Notes: generated from the letters alone by a model not told the origin. A stretch of 64,000 nt of DNA from Thunnus maccoyii (GCF_910596095.1 NC_056553.1:18809725-18873724); one strand, 5' to 3'. Numbered from the stretch's first letter, positions 11,043 to 25,052 are shown. Program-made: numbers and translations.

Positions 11043-14000
11043 ATGAGAGAGAGAGAGATTGATAGAGAGACAAACAGACAGACAGTGTCCTATGCCAGAG
11101 GGGGTCAGCTTTGTGCTGCAGCAGTGTGGTGCTGAGTGGTGACTTGTACAGCTTCTGTTGATAACATACTCCAGAGAGTTTGTCACTCAAGAAAAACATG
11201 GTAGTAAAGAGACGGAGACACAACACAAGAGGATGATCTAAACTGCTGCACCAACAGATGCTGACACAGTCCATCCACTGTCTTGTTCTAATTTCTCTTC
11301 ATCTGGCTTTCTGTTTCAATCCGCCTCTGCTTACTTTTTCCATTTCCCCCAATAGCTTCCATATTTATACCACATCACCATTTCCACCAACCACACTCTC
11401 TGAAACTTACTTTGCATTTATTGTAGCAATATAACCAAAATTGGTGTGTTGTGATTAGGGCAATTAATTATTTTTATATTGAAATTGCAATTTGAAAGAG
11501 TGCAATTTTCTGATGCTAATTATAACATTAATTCTGTAAGTTTTAAAGCACCAAAAAATAAATATTGGCTGTTATCTGGTCCACAGGCTTGTGTCTGTAC
11601 TTTTCATATCAAGCCACAGATTGTGTTGTGAAAAAAAAAAAAAAAACACTCAACAACCAAAAAAGTGGCAAGTCTTTTTCTAAATAAACACATAAACCTA
11701 TAAGCTGTAGGCACAACTTGATGCCTAAGGTATGAGGTGATTAGTCATAAGCACTAAAAAGGCCCCAAATCACGGTGAATATCATTAGCATGGCTTTTGA
11801 ACAATGGCTATCAAAGCATGACTACAAACTGAAGCCATATTCAAATCTGATTAGATACATACTAATAAAAGACAAAAGCAAACATAACAAAAGACAAAAG
11901 CAAACAAAAGGGAAGATCAAAACAGCTGCCTGGTTGTCATAAAAGTTGGCAGAGAAACCAAAAGACAGCTAAATATGCTTTCATGAGAAATATCAGAACC
12001 ATTGGAACACATCTCACCAGACTCCTTGGATGAAAATGCTTCCTCACTGTTGGAAAAGATTACAGTCCTCCGTCATCAATCTGTCATCCTTAATAATCAC
12101 AATGATGCTGATTCCAACTGCACACATCCTGCTCCTCAAGATTCAACACATCAGAGGCTTTCACAACCAACACTCTGGGCGTTGAGGTGTTGGATCAGAT
12201 TAGCTTGAGGTCTAGTAACGCCCAAACCTCACAGTATAGTTTTCAACACAGCTTCAGGGTATCAGTATCAGTAAAGATACCTGCTGTTAGTGACCTGACA
12301 AGAGACAGAGCGCAGCCTTGCTCCGGCCGATCCGACACTATCTTACTGGCCACGAAATACCTTCATTTCCCCACTATCTCCAGTGGATGTGGCAGCAGAA
12401 CATTGCCACTAAAGCAGAGTCAGCCGGTGACATAAATCATCGGGACACCGTTGATAAGAGCTATCTTGCCGAAAGTTGGGGAGCAAAGAGCCCCACTGAC
12501 TAGACAGCAGGCAAAGTGGGATTAGGGTTGAAAAAAGAAAGGTGGTGAACTTAATTCTAAGTCAAAGTGCCACTTTCCCTCTGTGATAACAGCAGGGGGA
12601 GGCCTTCGCTGGCTTGATCAGTGGGATCTGGAGACTTTGATTGCTTCTGTGATGGCCTCGACTGTCCTCTTGTTTGTTTTGTTCTTACATCTTTTTCTTG
12701 CCTCTTCAGAAAGAACTTAAAGGGGTCCAAGGTCAATCCTGAGGAAAAAGCCTGGCTGGTCGACTTTCAATTTCACCAGCAGTAGGGGATTGCAAAGGAT
12801 ACTGTAGCCCGGTCATGTCTTTGGGGGACTGTGGGGCAATGAGATTCCTACTAAAGCCATTTAGAGATTTATCAGCACTAGCCAATCATTGCGGCCACTG
12901 TGGAGCGCAGAGGACCATCCATCACAGTAGAGAGAGCAGGGTCTGGGACGCCTCTGTCACTAGATAATGCATTGTGAGGAGAAAAGGGGCAAAGAACATC
13001 TCAAGAGGAGGGTGAACGTCCTCCACTGTCCTTAAAGGACCTGTCTTATTTCAGTCTGATGTAGTCTTTCACTGTGGGCGTGACTTGTACACTGCAGCCA
13101 AGACAGAGACAAAGTGAAAAACAGTCCATAACAAACACCAAAAATACAGAACTTGCACAGAAACTTCAAACCCTTCCCACACTCTAACAACCATGTTTTT
13201 CTAGAAGCCTCAGCCAAACGCCAGCAGCAACAACCAGGCCTGAGCACAGAGAGCCAGAGGGCTCAATGTCCACCATCATCACCCAGTCTGGAGCAAATCC
13301 CAACACCCAGCCACTGGAACACTGGGTTTGATTAATGCCCTGACTCCTCCAACTGTTAACAAGTGAGAGAAATAGAGAGCCAGAGGATGAGAACAACCGA
13401 ACAAAAACGAAATAAATGAGCAAAGCAAGGGTGTTTAGAAGAAATCTTTTCTCATGGGGATTTCCCCAGCAGCAGCAGCAGCTGTCTTTAAACTGGAAGA
13501 GAGACCTGGCAGTGGGATGTGAGGTTATGTCCCACCTCTGCCAGAAAGAATTCAGTCTCGACAAAAAGAAATCCACCACAGAGATTAGATTGATAATATT
13601 TCAACTGACTATGAGGCTCTGCGGCAGCCAATCTGAGTGCCAGTGAGAGATCGGAGAGAAAGGGGAGAAAAAAAAGCAAAAGATGCTTTTTTTCTGAATC
13701 CAGTATGAGATAGATGAGGTCTATTATATTACCTAACAACCAGAGTATATTTTTTATTATTGGCAATAACATCTTCCCCATACAGTATGATAAAAGAAAA
13801 AAATCCAAGCCCTTTTTAATAAAAGTGTCTATCAGATAGCTGTTCTCTCTTTTGTGTTTGCAAAGGAACCACAGATTAATCCTCACCACCAAGGCCTCTG
13901 TCACTGAAAACTGGGAGATAATGCTTACTAATAGAAATAATATTCTGTGACAAATCAGTTCTCTTTCTGAGGGCATGCAAAAGTATCAATACTTCATGAG

Positions 14001-14687
14001 CAGGCATGAAATGAATGTATATTGTAGTTATTTTAAAGCTGAAAACATGCAACAATGTTTAGTTAGTGTTGTTAAATTTGTCACATCACATATGTGTCCA
14101 GACCAAAGGCCAAAATATAATTAGGATAATAGTCAGAACAACTTTCCCAGAATAGGTATGTGAAACTTTTTTTTAAAATGAATTCACTAACAGAAAGCCT
14201 TCATTCATTCACTGTGGTTTTTAAACCGTAGTTTTCTTATTTCTCATTTTGGGAGTGCTGTGCATGTTGGCCTGCTGTAAGCGTCTACAGTGTGTCCAAC
14301 TTGGCCTTTGAAAAGTTGGACATTTCGTTTGTGCACCCTTGAATACTGTCTGAGTGATATATCACTGTCAAAACCATATTGTGTTGTGAGTTTTTATGTG
14401 CTCTATTTGGACAAAATGATGGAAACAGTAAGGTTTTCCAGCAAAGAAGAATTGGTGCCCGTGGGGTTTGACTTTGCCATGGTACAGACAGCAGATCCAC
14501 GAAGATGCCAGCTGTGGCTTCAGGTTTATTGAGGATATTTGTGGAGGAGATGTTGGTATCTTGATATCTGTCTCTCAGATGATAGATTTCTATCTGGCTG
14601 TCTGTGCAGAATGTCAGTGTGAGAAAGAAGCTCTTGAGCAGTTGATACTAAAACATGATATTTTGATGACTGTGGGTGTTATCAGCA
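11043..14687. other. Long non-coding stretch without recognised exons
   Basis: Overlapping frames on both strands at 13000-14000 lack domains and coding character. Bases 12000-13000 are less AT-rich and carry little recognisable repeat, so they could hold conserved non-coding elements. That is an inference only. Confidence 0.35.
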
Positions 14688-16560
14688 GTGGTGGGCAGAA
14701 ACATATTTCTTGGTAACACAACACAATAACATTGTTATTTTTTCTCAGTAACATGTAGTGTAAGGGATTACTATTTGAAATTCACAAATTACATTACAGT
14801 TACTAATCCCAGAAATGCTGTTGCTTCCACAGTTGCAGGTCAGCCTGTTGTCTGTGTTACCGCAAGTTAGATGAAGGGTTGATGTCAGTTTTGTCACTGT
14901 GGGTTTCGTGAAAAGATGTTTCTGTGATGTGTTAGCTTGGCACAGTACCTTTACAGTACCTGCTGTATTTTCTTAGCTGGCTTGCTAACATTAGCCACTG
15001 GAAAGCCTGCGCTCAGGAATTACCTGGTTTTGTTCAGAGTTGGAGGGTATTTGATCCCTGCAGCAAGTACAGGACTTCTGGAGAGCTGTGTGCGATCGGT
15101 AGGGCTAATGCTAAGCTAGCTGTTGATGGTCTAAACTGTAAACCACAATGGGCCCTAGTTTAACCGTGCAACAACAAGAGCAGCATGGTAGGTCTTGGGT
15201 TCACAGACAGTGTGGGCGTCTCCATGCGCACCTGCTATTTTGTTTCATTTATGTGCAGCAGCGCAAAGTGCAAAAGAGCTGAGTGAAGGTGAATATAAAT
15301 CAGCAGGTGTGGTGATTATTAAATACTCTCTCAACCAATGATGTTAATTTATTATCCAATCCAGTTTACTGATGGTAGAAATGAAAAGAATAAAAATACA
15401 TTTGGTGAAGCCATTTATATGAATATGAGATATGGACCCACACTATTTCAGCCATAATTATAATGTATTTCTCCGCGTAAATGGTCAAATAGTTTAGTAA
15501 ACAATATTATACAACAATGTTTGCACCACAATGTATTTCAAGAATAAAACATTAGATGCTACTTTTGCTAAAAAGGGAGTAAGAAAAGAGGCTATGATGA
15601 GCCCTGCATGATAACCAGACTCCCACAAAAAGAGCAGAATATCAAGCTATAACCGACCAGTCTGATGTGCGTAGAGGTGTGTGTGGTTATTTTGTAGCAG
15701 CTTGGTGTCGTTTTCAGCCAGTTTAATGAAGGTAAACACAGTGAACGGCTGTGCGTAATAGCAGTGCGCTCTGGCGCTGCACTTCTCTAATTGGAGGCTT
15801 CAGATTTATCAACATGTCTGTCCTACTGCCTTCAAATGCTTCAGGGATTTAATGAACTGGAGAAGCTTCTCATACAGAAGCAGCTGCTGGACACCATATA
15901 CTGTAAGAATCACCCACATTCATTTATAGATCAATACAGACCGATTAACTGACTTTCCAATTTTGGTTTGAGAGTGTTTAATTGAAATTATTTATTTATA
16001 TTTCAAGCATTAATCCATTATTGCGGCACGTTTTCAAGTATTTACTTTGTTCTTGTTGATAAAATCACCAAAACACCAAAGCTTGACGCTGCCAGGAGCA
16101 GACACAGTTCTGAGATTTCTATTTTCAGCACAATGTCTAGGACCAAATTTCATCCAAAATACACTTTGCACTGCTTCATTTGAATGGACCTCCCATCTGT
16201 CTGCAGCTCTCCTCCCACCTGTGCACCCTTTGCTCTGTGCTGGTCACCAAAATACCACACATACGGGCAAAGTGAGTTTGAAGGTCAGGGAAATACCAAA
16301 CAGTCGGATGTCGTTGGTCATTGTGCCTCCACGAAAATAGGGCCCAGTGTCTCATTTTCTATTTCCACAGTACATGTAGAAGATGTGAGACGTGAGTGTG
16401 GAGGCTTTGGTTTTTTTGTTTAAAAGCAGCTTTATCGGAGCGGTGCTGTGTAATGAAAGTAATGTAAAGAGTAATGTAATCAATTGCTGTTGAGGCTACT
16501 CAGTAATGCAATTACTTTTTCAATGAGTAATATGTCATTAATGATCAATTACATTTATCA
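14688..16560. mobile_element. Nested DNA transposon remnants
   Basis: The outer element begins near 14688 with GTGGTGGGCAGAAAC and AGTAAC-rich text, and ends near 16440-16560 with AATGCAATTACTTTTTCAATG. These resemble the two ends of a fish element whose termini are rich in GTAATTAC. Inside it, an element from 15150 (GGGCCCTAGTTTAACCGTG) to 16345 has a matching inverted end (CACGAAAATAGGGCCC), a TIR pattern of a common fish DNA transposon. No transposase frame is intact and I could not confirm target duplications. Confidence 0.5.
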
Positions 16561-19500
16561 AATAACTTGTCTGCTTGAGCTGCTATCAAAAGGTGCTACA
16601 GTATCATGTGCGTTGAATAGTCAGTAATTGGTTTTGACAATTTTCTTCCAAAATGAGAAATTTTACAATTTGGGCTTTTTCTTTGGGCTTTGTTCTTGAC
16701 AGCACACTTTGACTATTTGAAGACACATGTCCCTGTTTCACGCCACATCATGGCATGACATGTTGAAAAAATTATACAGATAATTCCACTGTTGTTTTTT
16801 TTATTTCAAAAATGAAAACAGGGACATAATGCACTTACAACATTTAAACTGAGTGGTATTTCCATCCAGTAGTCAGCCACCATGACTTCATCTGTTTGAC
16901 TTAAGGACCATTTCTACCCTTAACATCTGTCTGTGAGTGTTATATGTAGGAGGACGATCCAAAGTTCATTTCCACTGCTGGCTTGTGTGTCTGGATGCCT
17001 TGAAGTTAAACACTCAGCTTCCATTAAAAGAGCAACTCCCATTGTCTTGTGTATAGTGATGTGTCTTTATAGCTGTGCAACTCTGCTCAGAATTGATAAA
17101 TGTTGTCTTCACAGAAGGTCTATCTTAGGAAATTGCCTGAATTTTTCCAGAAACCAAAATCACATATTACATATTTGCTTGATACTCAGTGATGTCTTTG
17201 TAATGTGGGGTAAAAACCACACATCTCTGCTAAGGAGAAAAGTTGAGGCACTCACTTCAGACTGTAGATGCAGGTGACCATGCTGTCACATTGAGATTCA
17301 AATTTCACTTTTCCTGAAAATGTCAGTTTCCTCCTCTATTTTTTCTTTCATTAGGTGACTGAGCCGAGCTGTGCTCTGTAATCTTCTTCGCTCCAGGGAA
17401 CTCTCAGTCTCTCATGTTTCACCACTAGACTGGAGGTACTCCACAGGCAATTGTAGAGTGAAGAGTTCATGCACTCATAATGAATGACGCTGCCACCTCC
17501 TTTGGCCTTTTACTGAGTCCTGAAATGACTGCCTAGCCTGCCTAGAAAACTGAAATAAAATACAGTGTTTCTTGCTTGACAGTAAGCTGGGTAGGATTTC
17601 CATGCACCTGACTAGTCCTGAAAGACGCTCTACCTCGGTTGACCCTAAGAGCGGGATGGAAAGGAAAAGTCATTTAGCATTGTGGCGCTCCACAGGATGA
17701 CTCACTCCTCCACTGCCAGAACCAGATGAGAAGGGAACTTCCCTTCTTTCTTCCTTCAGCGACTCCTGTCTCTCCGCTCCTTTCTCACTGTTGACGTTTC
17801 CACAGCATGATGAGTGCCTGGGTAATATTTATGTCCTGCTTCTTTTTCCCCTCCCGGCACAGTGTCTGACACATTTAAATAAAAAAAAAGGAAAGATGGG
17901 CATAAAATGAGGTGAGCGCCAGAGGGTGAGGGGGGGGGGGAGAGTAATCTGGAGAGATATTGTATTTCCAGTACTGTATGGCTGCAGGAGGGTTTTATCG
18001 CTGGACTGGCCATGGTGCTAGAAAGCTGCTTCCAAGCACCTGTCTCATATTGGAGAGTGACGCTCTGCCTCCCAGTGTTGTTCACTCCATCATTCCTGTG
18101 GCAGGCAAAGTGCTGGCAGAGACTTTACAGCTATCTGTTCCATCTCCTGGGCTGGCACTGCATCTACACAAATCTCCTATGCATACTCTACTGCATTAAG
18201 ACAATTTCTCTAGTGCACATAAGCCTAGCAAAGACAGCTGTGGATTTTAGTACCATGCAGTGTGCATAAGCATGATCGACTTATCAGTCTAGATGTATAT
18301 CACACTACGAAAACATGCAGCAGCTCCTCAGTTTGATTCATCACACACAGCACACAACTCACATTAACAGGGCTGAGGTTCAGCAGAGAGGAAGATGGTT
18401 AAATCATTTTCTCATGAGACAAGATATCACTCCCATCCAGGGCTCTGGCACCACTTCTTTGGATGTTCACAGTTGCTATAAAATACTTCAACACGCCGTA
18501 GTCCTGTAGGTCTCTTGTTTCTGGAAAAACCCAGGAAGAGCAGAGTTTATAGGCAAAACAGAAAACTGGAGCGATCCATGCTTTTGTACACTGGTCCCAG
18601 TTTAGGGATAATTCCAGTTTCAAAGGCAGATCTTAATCATTCAACAGACATTCAATTGACATTGTTCATTATTTCCTTTGTCAGCAGGTCTTCACCCCTA
18701 ATGGAATGTCATTACCTTTCAGACTTCTTTTGTGGTCTTTAATACTGAAACCTTATTTAAATTTAGATGCCATATCATTCAAACCATAGTCTATACTCCT
18801 CAGAGGCAGTCATTTACGAACCTTCCTCAGGGGAGGTAGACTTGGGTCTTAAGCGCCTTGTAGTCTCTTCACGAGCTGCGCAGATTTGACCTGTTTGACA
18901 GTTAATACTTGAAGGAGGGAATGAGATTAGTATCCCCCCAAACTGTCATGGCAATTTACCTTTTGCACTTGACTTCAATGAGGAAAGAGACAATTCTCAA
19001 TACAGTATTGCAACACTTTAATGCTCAGAGCATGGCACACTCGACACAGACATACCAGCTGCTGCAGAGGAGTGAGCCCCGAAGAGTGGGACAGACACTC
19101 CTTTACCTCTTTCTCACCGTCGTCTAGGAGTTTTTGTGACTAATCTTTGTGTGGCTATATCCGAACAGACATGACAGGATATGCTTCAGCATGAACAGAT
19201 GTTCTTTGTTTCTCTTTCACTTGGGAACATACTGTTCAGACGTACAACCATGATTCCTATAACTGTCACAAAGCATTTTAACCTTTCACAAGTTTGCACA
19301 AGCATTTGTACATATTCATACAAGGATTTCCCTCATAACTGTAAGGTTATTAACCAAACTGTTTCATCATTACCATCACAACCATAGGTGCTAGGGTCAT
19401 GTATCTCTTCTTTTCAGACAATTTGATACATATCAGAGCTAATTCGAGAAGATTCAACTTGGATTTTTTTAAAATAATTAAAGAATGACTAGAATAAATC

Positions 19501-22149
19501 AATTGTTACCACATTTTTTTAGTCAAATGCTGAATCAGAAATACCCCTGAAAGATTATGTCCTTTGCTACACAAACTAGTAAACATGGACAGTGATACAC
19601 TGGACAACTTTTTAGTTAGTTCCTAAGGCAATTTCACTGAAATGCTGCTGACAGGGTATTGTTTACTTCAGTTCCTGGAATCTTCTTTCTGAATATAGTA
19701 TTTTCTCTAACACTCAATGGTCGCAAGTAACAGTTTTGCCTGCAACCAGGATGAGATAGCCACTTGGAAGTAACATTACCTGCTAATGCTAGCATTTTTC
19801 ATTCTGCGTTGACTGCTTCTCTTTGTCTTTCTCTTTGTAACTGTATCATTGGCACCTTCTTAAATTAGTATTGAGGTATGTGTTGCATGACTGCTGATGT
19901 CAGGCAGTGTTGTACATTGTAGTTTCTTTTAGTGTGGGAAAGTTGCGGATGACTCGAGGCAGATATGTGATTGGGAAACGTTATTGTTAATGAGTTATTT
20001 GGAAAGATCCGTTGAAGGTTTGTTGACAGCCATTTCTTTTTCCAAATTTCATGTAGAAATATCTGACTCGTGCCAGTTTTCCAATACGTATGGGTTAATC
20101 TTTACACCCCTAATATTTTCTGGAGTGCTTAGTTCTGGAGTTCTGGCAATTGTGAGCACCCACAGGAAAATTACACTGTTGGGTGACCATATGAGGAGAA
20201 CGGTAATATTGTCCAATGAAGATAAAAAGAGAAAATAAATAGTGTCAAAACAGTGACTTAAAGCTGTGAAAAAGCACAGGTGTTACTAATAACATTAATG
20301 TTGGATATGTTCTCTTACGTATCCCAGTAAGCCATGCCAGAGTGACAGTGAGTGAGCATGCACAATACCAGCTAAATGGAATTCAGCCATCTTTAAATTG
20401 ATTATTTACACATGAGCTTTTTCCACTATGACATGTCAAAATATCTTTTGTGAAAAAGGCCTGTACAGTGTCATTAACAACCAGACCTATAAAAAGAAAT
20501 GGATATGTTTTCAATAAAACAGTCTGCAGTGTTTTGCTGTGGCTTGTCAAGTGACAGCAATGCTAGTCAATCTAAACCTGTGGTGAGTTTGCCTAATGTA
20601 GCTTCAGATTTTCTGGATAAAATGTCACTTGTTTAAGTAGTTCCAAATGTAGTGTTGGTTCCAACTGCTAAGCAGCATGTGTGGTGGGCGTGTGTGTGTA
20701 TGACTGTGAGTGTGTGTGGGTGTAGCCAGCTGTATTTATGTTTGGTGAAACCCATGATTTTTTGCACTGATTATATTCTATTGACTTGTTCAGTGATTAA
20801 TTCAGCAAATCAATCAGACCCAACTTGTAATAAACTGGAATTATCATTTTAAAACATTACAGTACATAACCTAGTGTGGACCAGAGCTCTTCACTCTTTG
20901 CAGGATTACAATGCAGCAACCAGGTTACACGGGCACATCAATGAGCTTAGCTTTTAGACCATGAGCCACTATGTCTGATGCCTCAGGACTTGCTGCATAT
21001 TGATCACAGCCTGTAGTTCAGTGGACAAACACAGACACAAAACCAGAGCAGGCTGGCTATCACATTTCCATATCCACTCTAACATGATGGTGCTTATTGA
21101 TTGCTCTCATCCCAATGGCTGCTAATAAATACCTTGTTGCTTCAGCTCCTGCAGTTTTTCCCTGAGCTTGCATCTCTCCAATATGGATCCCTAGTACTGC
21201 GTAAATCCCCCATTTGCTCTAAGTAGGACCATCTGCCATTACTTTCTAATAAAGATTAAATATATAATATATAAAGATTTAAGATCTTGGATAATAGTGT
21301 CGAGGCAAATAGATTGATAATGATAATAGATGGCTTTAAGACAAGCAGAGCCATCAGCTAGGGCAGGGAGGAAATCAGGAAATGAATAGCTGCAGTAATT
21401 GTGTGTGCATGCGCGCGCGTGTGTGTGTGTGTGCGCACGAGCATGTCTTGCCTGGCAGAATTTGCGGTGCACAACACAGAGACAGCAGGCTGTCTGGCAG
21501 CCTTCCATTTGTTTAATTATTTTTCCTTTTTTTTTTACCCACCTGACAGGTCTTCACTCATTCAGAGTGTTGTGACAGTTGGTAGCAGCAACATCCAGAC
21601 AGATGAGTGAACGACATTATACTGAGCTGCTCACTTCTCTGTGCTGTCCTCTCCGTTAGCCTTTGTACACTTCCTTTGCTGAGGCAGCGTGTCAGTTTCT
21701 TATTGTAGGTCACCTCAATCATAATGAACAGGACTGCTCGATTCTTAGTAGTCTAATACGACTACTTACTAAAGTAAAACTAGTAAACTAAAGAAAAAAA
21801 GTTATTTACTGATAATATTGGTGATTTACTTTGTGTGTTATATTGTACGTTTTGTTAATAGTTCTTCAAGTTTTTTACAATGTATAATTTAAAAAAATCA
21901 TTTAAGCCTTGCAAGCATTCAGTGTGTAGAACATCGACACGGCACATACAGCTTATAGGGCTGTTTGTTCATTGATTAGAATAAAAGTATACTGTAATGA
22001 TGTTTATTTTGAATAATACAAAATGAATGAAAACAGAAATCCAGGCCAAGAAATGGTCAAGGACATGACCCACCGTAAAACCACAAAATGTTGTTTTTAC
22101 AATTTGGGTTTTTGTACTTATTAAAGAAATTTGATATATTGTAAAATCT
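16561..22149. other. Long non-coding stretch without recognised exons
   Basis: The longest frames (114 codons at 16933-17277; 109 codons on minus at 17756-18085) show no domain. A mixed GC/GT run lies near 21410-21432. I recognised no RNA gene. Confidence 0.35.
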
Positions 22150-22188
22150 GCTTACCAACACCTCTAAACAGCTTTAGTGTTGGTAAGC
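22150..22188. repeat. Perfect 12-bp inverted repeat with 15-base loop
   Basis: GCTTACCAACAC at 22150-22161 is the exact reverse complement of GTGTTGGTAAGC at 22177-22188. It directly adjoins the left side of a dispersed fish repeat, so it may be part of that element. A short structured RNA is possible but unsupported. Confidence 0.6.
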
Positions 22189-22330
22189 GGATTCCTTTAC
22201 CTTCAGACAGACCCAGGCTAGCTGTTTCCCCCTGTTTCCAGTCTTTATGCTAAGCTAACTGGCTAGTTAGCTTAGCTTAGCACAAAGACTTTTCATAAAT
22301 ATAAGGCTACCAGCTGTAGCCTAATACTAA
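22189..22330. repeat. Interspersed repeat with CTAAGCTAACT inverted pair
   Basis: The run GCTAGCTGTTTCCCCCTG, TTTCCAGTCTTTATGC and then CTAAGCTAACT is a dispersed repeat known from many teleosts. Arms at 22250-22260 and 22265-22275 are perfectly complementary. Confidence 0.6.
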
Positions 22331-22899
22331 ACAGCCAGATATGAGAGTGGTACTGTATCAATCTGGCACAGCCGTATTGAGTGGTATCAAGAACATTGGT
22401 AATACAATAAGCATAGACAAGGTAGTGGCCAGAGTAGGGGAGGAAAGGAAGGGAAACAGTCGTTTTTCTGTCTGTATCCACCTACTGTACCAGTGCTTGA
22501 ATGTTTGGAAAGAGGAAATGGAACTGGGAAAAAGAGACTAAGAGGGAGAGAGGGGTGGCTGATCCATAAAGAAACATAAATAGACAAAATCAGAAAGAAA
22601 AACATAGGGAAAATGCAGACAAAGCAGGTTCCTTGCTCGAGTCCTGTCTTCCTTCAGAAAACAAGCCATAAGTTCCGCTGAGCTCGCGCATCAAGAGCTC
22701 CTGTCCCTCTGGCTGTTACCCATGAGCACAAGGGCTGGACACCCATCCCATCCTGTCCCAGAAAGACGCATCGTCCGACGTGGTTGGGGTGGAGGGGCAG
22801 GTGCTGCTCCCCAGTGGGATGACGGTGGGGGGGAGGAGGGACAATGTATGCAATTCCTGTCTGGCACACTGTCAAGCTCTCACGGGAACAAGGCACAGG

Positions 22900-22901
<2 letters not shown>

Positions 22902-22955
<54 letters not shown>
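22902..22955. repeat. (GT)n microsatellite
   Basis: About 54 bases of uninterrupted GT. Confidence 0.95.
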
Positions 22956-22956
<1 letters not shown>

Positions 22957-23090
22957 TGTCTGCTACTATTGGGACTCTACTCCCCTCCCCTGTGAAAGTG
23001 AAAATCTGGTGAGGCAGCAGGCATAAGTGGAAAAAACTGCAATGCACTTGGATGTGATATAAGGTCAGCAGTACTGTATATGCACACAGA

Positions 23091-23130
23091 CACACACACA
23101 CACACACACACACGTGCATACACACACACA
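23091..23130. repeat. Interrupted (CA)n microsatellite
   Basis: A CA run of about 23 bases, then CGTGCATA, then a second shorter run. Confidence 0.85.
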
Positions 23131-23525
23131 TACACCATAAATGCCTTTCAGCAGGTCTGTTGTAAAAGTCAAACGATCCATTTGAGCCCCATTATACCCC
23201 AGCTCCTCCTCTGCCTCGCATGGAACAGATTCAGACAAACTCCCACAGACTCACATATTTACAATCAAAACATTTATCAAAAATAAATCCAGTGTTTCAC
23301 TCAATTGACAATCCTCCAGGAAACATGTTCAGCAGTCAGAAACATTAGCAGTCATGGTTTCAGCAGGTTGAATTCTAAGAGGTTATATGGTCTTGAAATC
23401 CACACAGTCTGTGCTACAGTGTAAAGTCATATTAAAGTTGAAAAAGGCAGCTTCACACCTCGACAGCATGTGTTGCAGCGAGAGATCCTCAAGTGTTTGG
23501 GCTTTTACAGGTTTAAATTACTTTT

Positions 23526-25052
23526 GCTACATCCACACTAATATGTTTTCATTTTAAAACACATAATTTTTGCTACGTTTATGCATGGCGTCCACACTAC
23601 TCCGGCGTTTTCAAACCCCTAAAACAGAGACTTTTGAAAACGCTGCTGACCCTGTTTTAGTTTGAAAACTCCAGGATTGCATTTTAGTCTTGACAGGTGG
23701 AAACAGAACAATGACGCAGACACCCACGTTCGTTTCCTGATTGGGTCTTATCAGTCATGACTTATATCGTGTTACTTTCAGTAACAGTTCCACCTCGTTG
23801 TCGGTCCAAGCAAAAAAACCTCTGGTCTTACTTTTCGCTATTGTTGTTCTTCCTCCATAGTATTTTCTGCAACTAAGCAACCAACCGCAGAGTCCATCTT
23901 TTTGTGGTTTTATTGGCGGTTGGCAAACAGCTTTTGGGTGCTGCCAACTACTGGATTTTATCAGTTCCACAGTGCAAACTATTTACAGCATTCACCCCAA
24001 ATGCTCCCATTCACAACACTGTCCATTCTATAACCCAGGCCCAATTGCCTGAGTTCATGCAAATCCCTCCCTCAGTGTTACATCCAGCTCTTCTCCAGAC
24101 ATGTCCACAACGTTCAAGAATCTCCTGGCAGCATCCAATACCATCTTAATCCTTTCCGACTTTGCCTGTATTTCAACAGCACAATTGATAACCATGGCAA
24201 TGAATGCCAAAAGGCCTTTCTTGTCCATGCAGATATTTTGTTCAGCTCCATTCCTTTTCTGCTCCAGTTCCTTTTGTATGGCCACTATCTTGTCTTTTTC
24301 TCCATTCTCATAACAGCTTCGGTGTAAGACCATCCTTTTTCTGCTCTGATCTTACTCACTTTCACTTCTTTAATCCTTTTTGTACAATGTGATGACCCCG
24401 CATGGTGCTTCCCCTCGCAGTGCGGGCACTTTGCTGGCTCTTTAAAATCCTCCATATTGCAGTTGTCCTCTTCCCACATCGTCTGACTCCTCTGCACACT
24501 GCAGTAACATCTCCATATCCCTGACAGTAGAAACATCTGAGAGGAGCCCTCTCATATGGCCTCACCTTGTAACACACATAATCCAGGCACACTCTTTCCA
24601 GTGCTTCTCCTTTAAAAGTCAAACATATCGACTTACTGTCCTACTTTTTTTTTCCTTTTCTGAATCTTTTCATTCTTCTTGCTTCAAACACACCTTCAAA
24701 ATTCTCAGACGACTCAGCATCGGTAGACTGTTCCAAGTCAGAAGCATTCCACACAGCTATAATCTTTATATGTACTGATATCCAGGGCCCTGACATTTAG
24801 ATACACAATCGATAATGACTATCTCTCTTCTAGTTATCCTGAATGACTTAACAGCTCCAACTTTTTCTTCAACAAACTTTCCAACCTCATGTGGATTCTT
24901 CCTCAATTGCTGACTGGAATCACTTGAAACACTTGATAAATACTTCTTGCACAGAGTACACAATCTGTTTCATGCTTACAACAGCAGGACGGAGATCGTG
25001 TTTTGTTTTAAAAAGCTGTTTTAAAATGAAAATGTATTAGTGTGGATGTAGC
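23526..25052 (-). mobile_element. DNA transposon with 36-bp terminal inverted repeats containing a LINE ORF1 remnant
   Basis: Left terminus 23526-23561 and right terminus 25017-25052 are 36-base inverted repeats with about two mismatches; both begin GCTACATCCACACTAATA. On the minus strand near the left end (about 23755-23830) is FFAWTDNEVELLLKVTRYKS, which resembles SANT/Myb-like N-termini of some fish DNA-transposon proteins. Most of the interior (24055-24965) is a broken LINE-type ORF1 on the same strand. Clear target-site duplications are not visible. Best reading: a non-autonomous TIR element that received or captured a LINE fragment. Confidence 0.6.
24055..24965 (-). pseudogene. Broken LINE ORF1-like nucleic-acid-binding protein with zinc knuckles
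   Basis: Minus-strand frames in order: VGKFVEEKVGAVKSFRITRR (24963-24766), then RVCLDYVCYKVRPYERAPLR and CFYCQGYGDVTAVC, then after a frameshift NMEDFKEPAKCPHCEGKHHA and KVSKIRAEKGWSYTEAV, and a last frame to 24055. CFYC-x-GYG-x4-C and CPHC-x2-KHHAGSSHC are retroelement-type CCHC knuckles; the His of the first is replaced by Asp. At least two frame breaks make it a pseudogene. Fish copies of this protein are commonly linked to non-LTR retrotransposons. Confidence 0.6.

Noticed and set aside
13488..13976. 162-codon minus-strand open frame
   Set aside because: No recognisable domain, no splice context and biased composition; overlapping frames exist on both strands as expected by chance in AT-rich DNA.
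16933..17277. 114-codon plus-strand frame with several cysteines
   Set aside because: No similarity I recognise, no promoter or splice support.
22902..23130. Regularly spaced short repeats considered as an array
   Set aside because: They are simple GT/CA microsatellites with no spacers; CRISPR arrays are not expected in a vertebrate genome.
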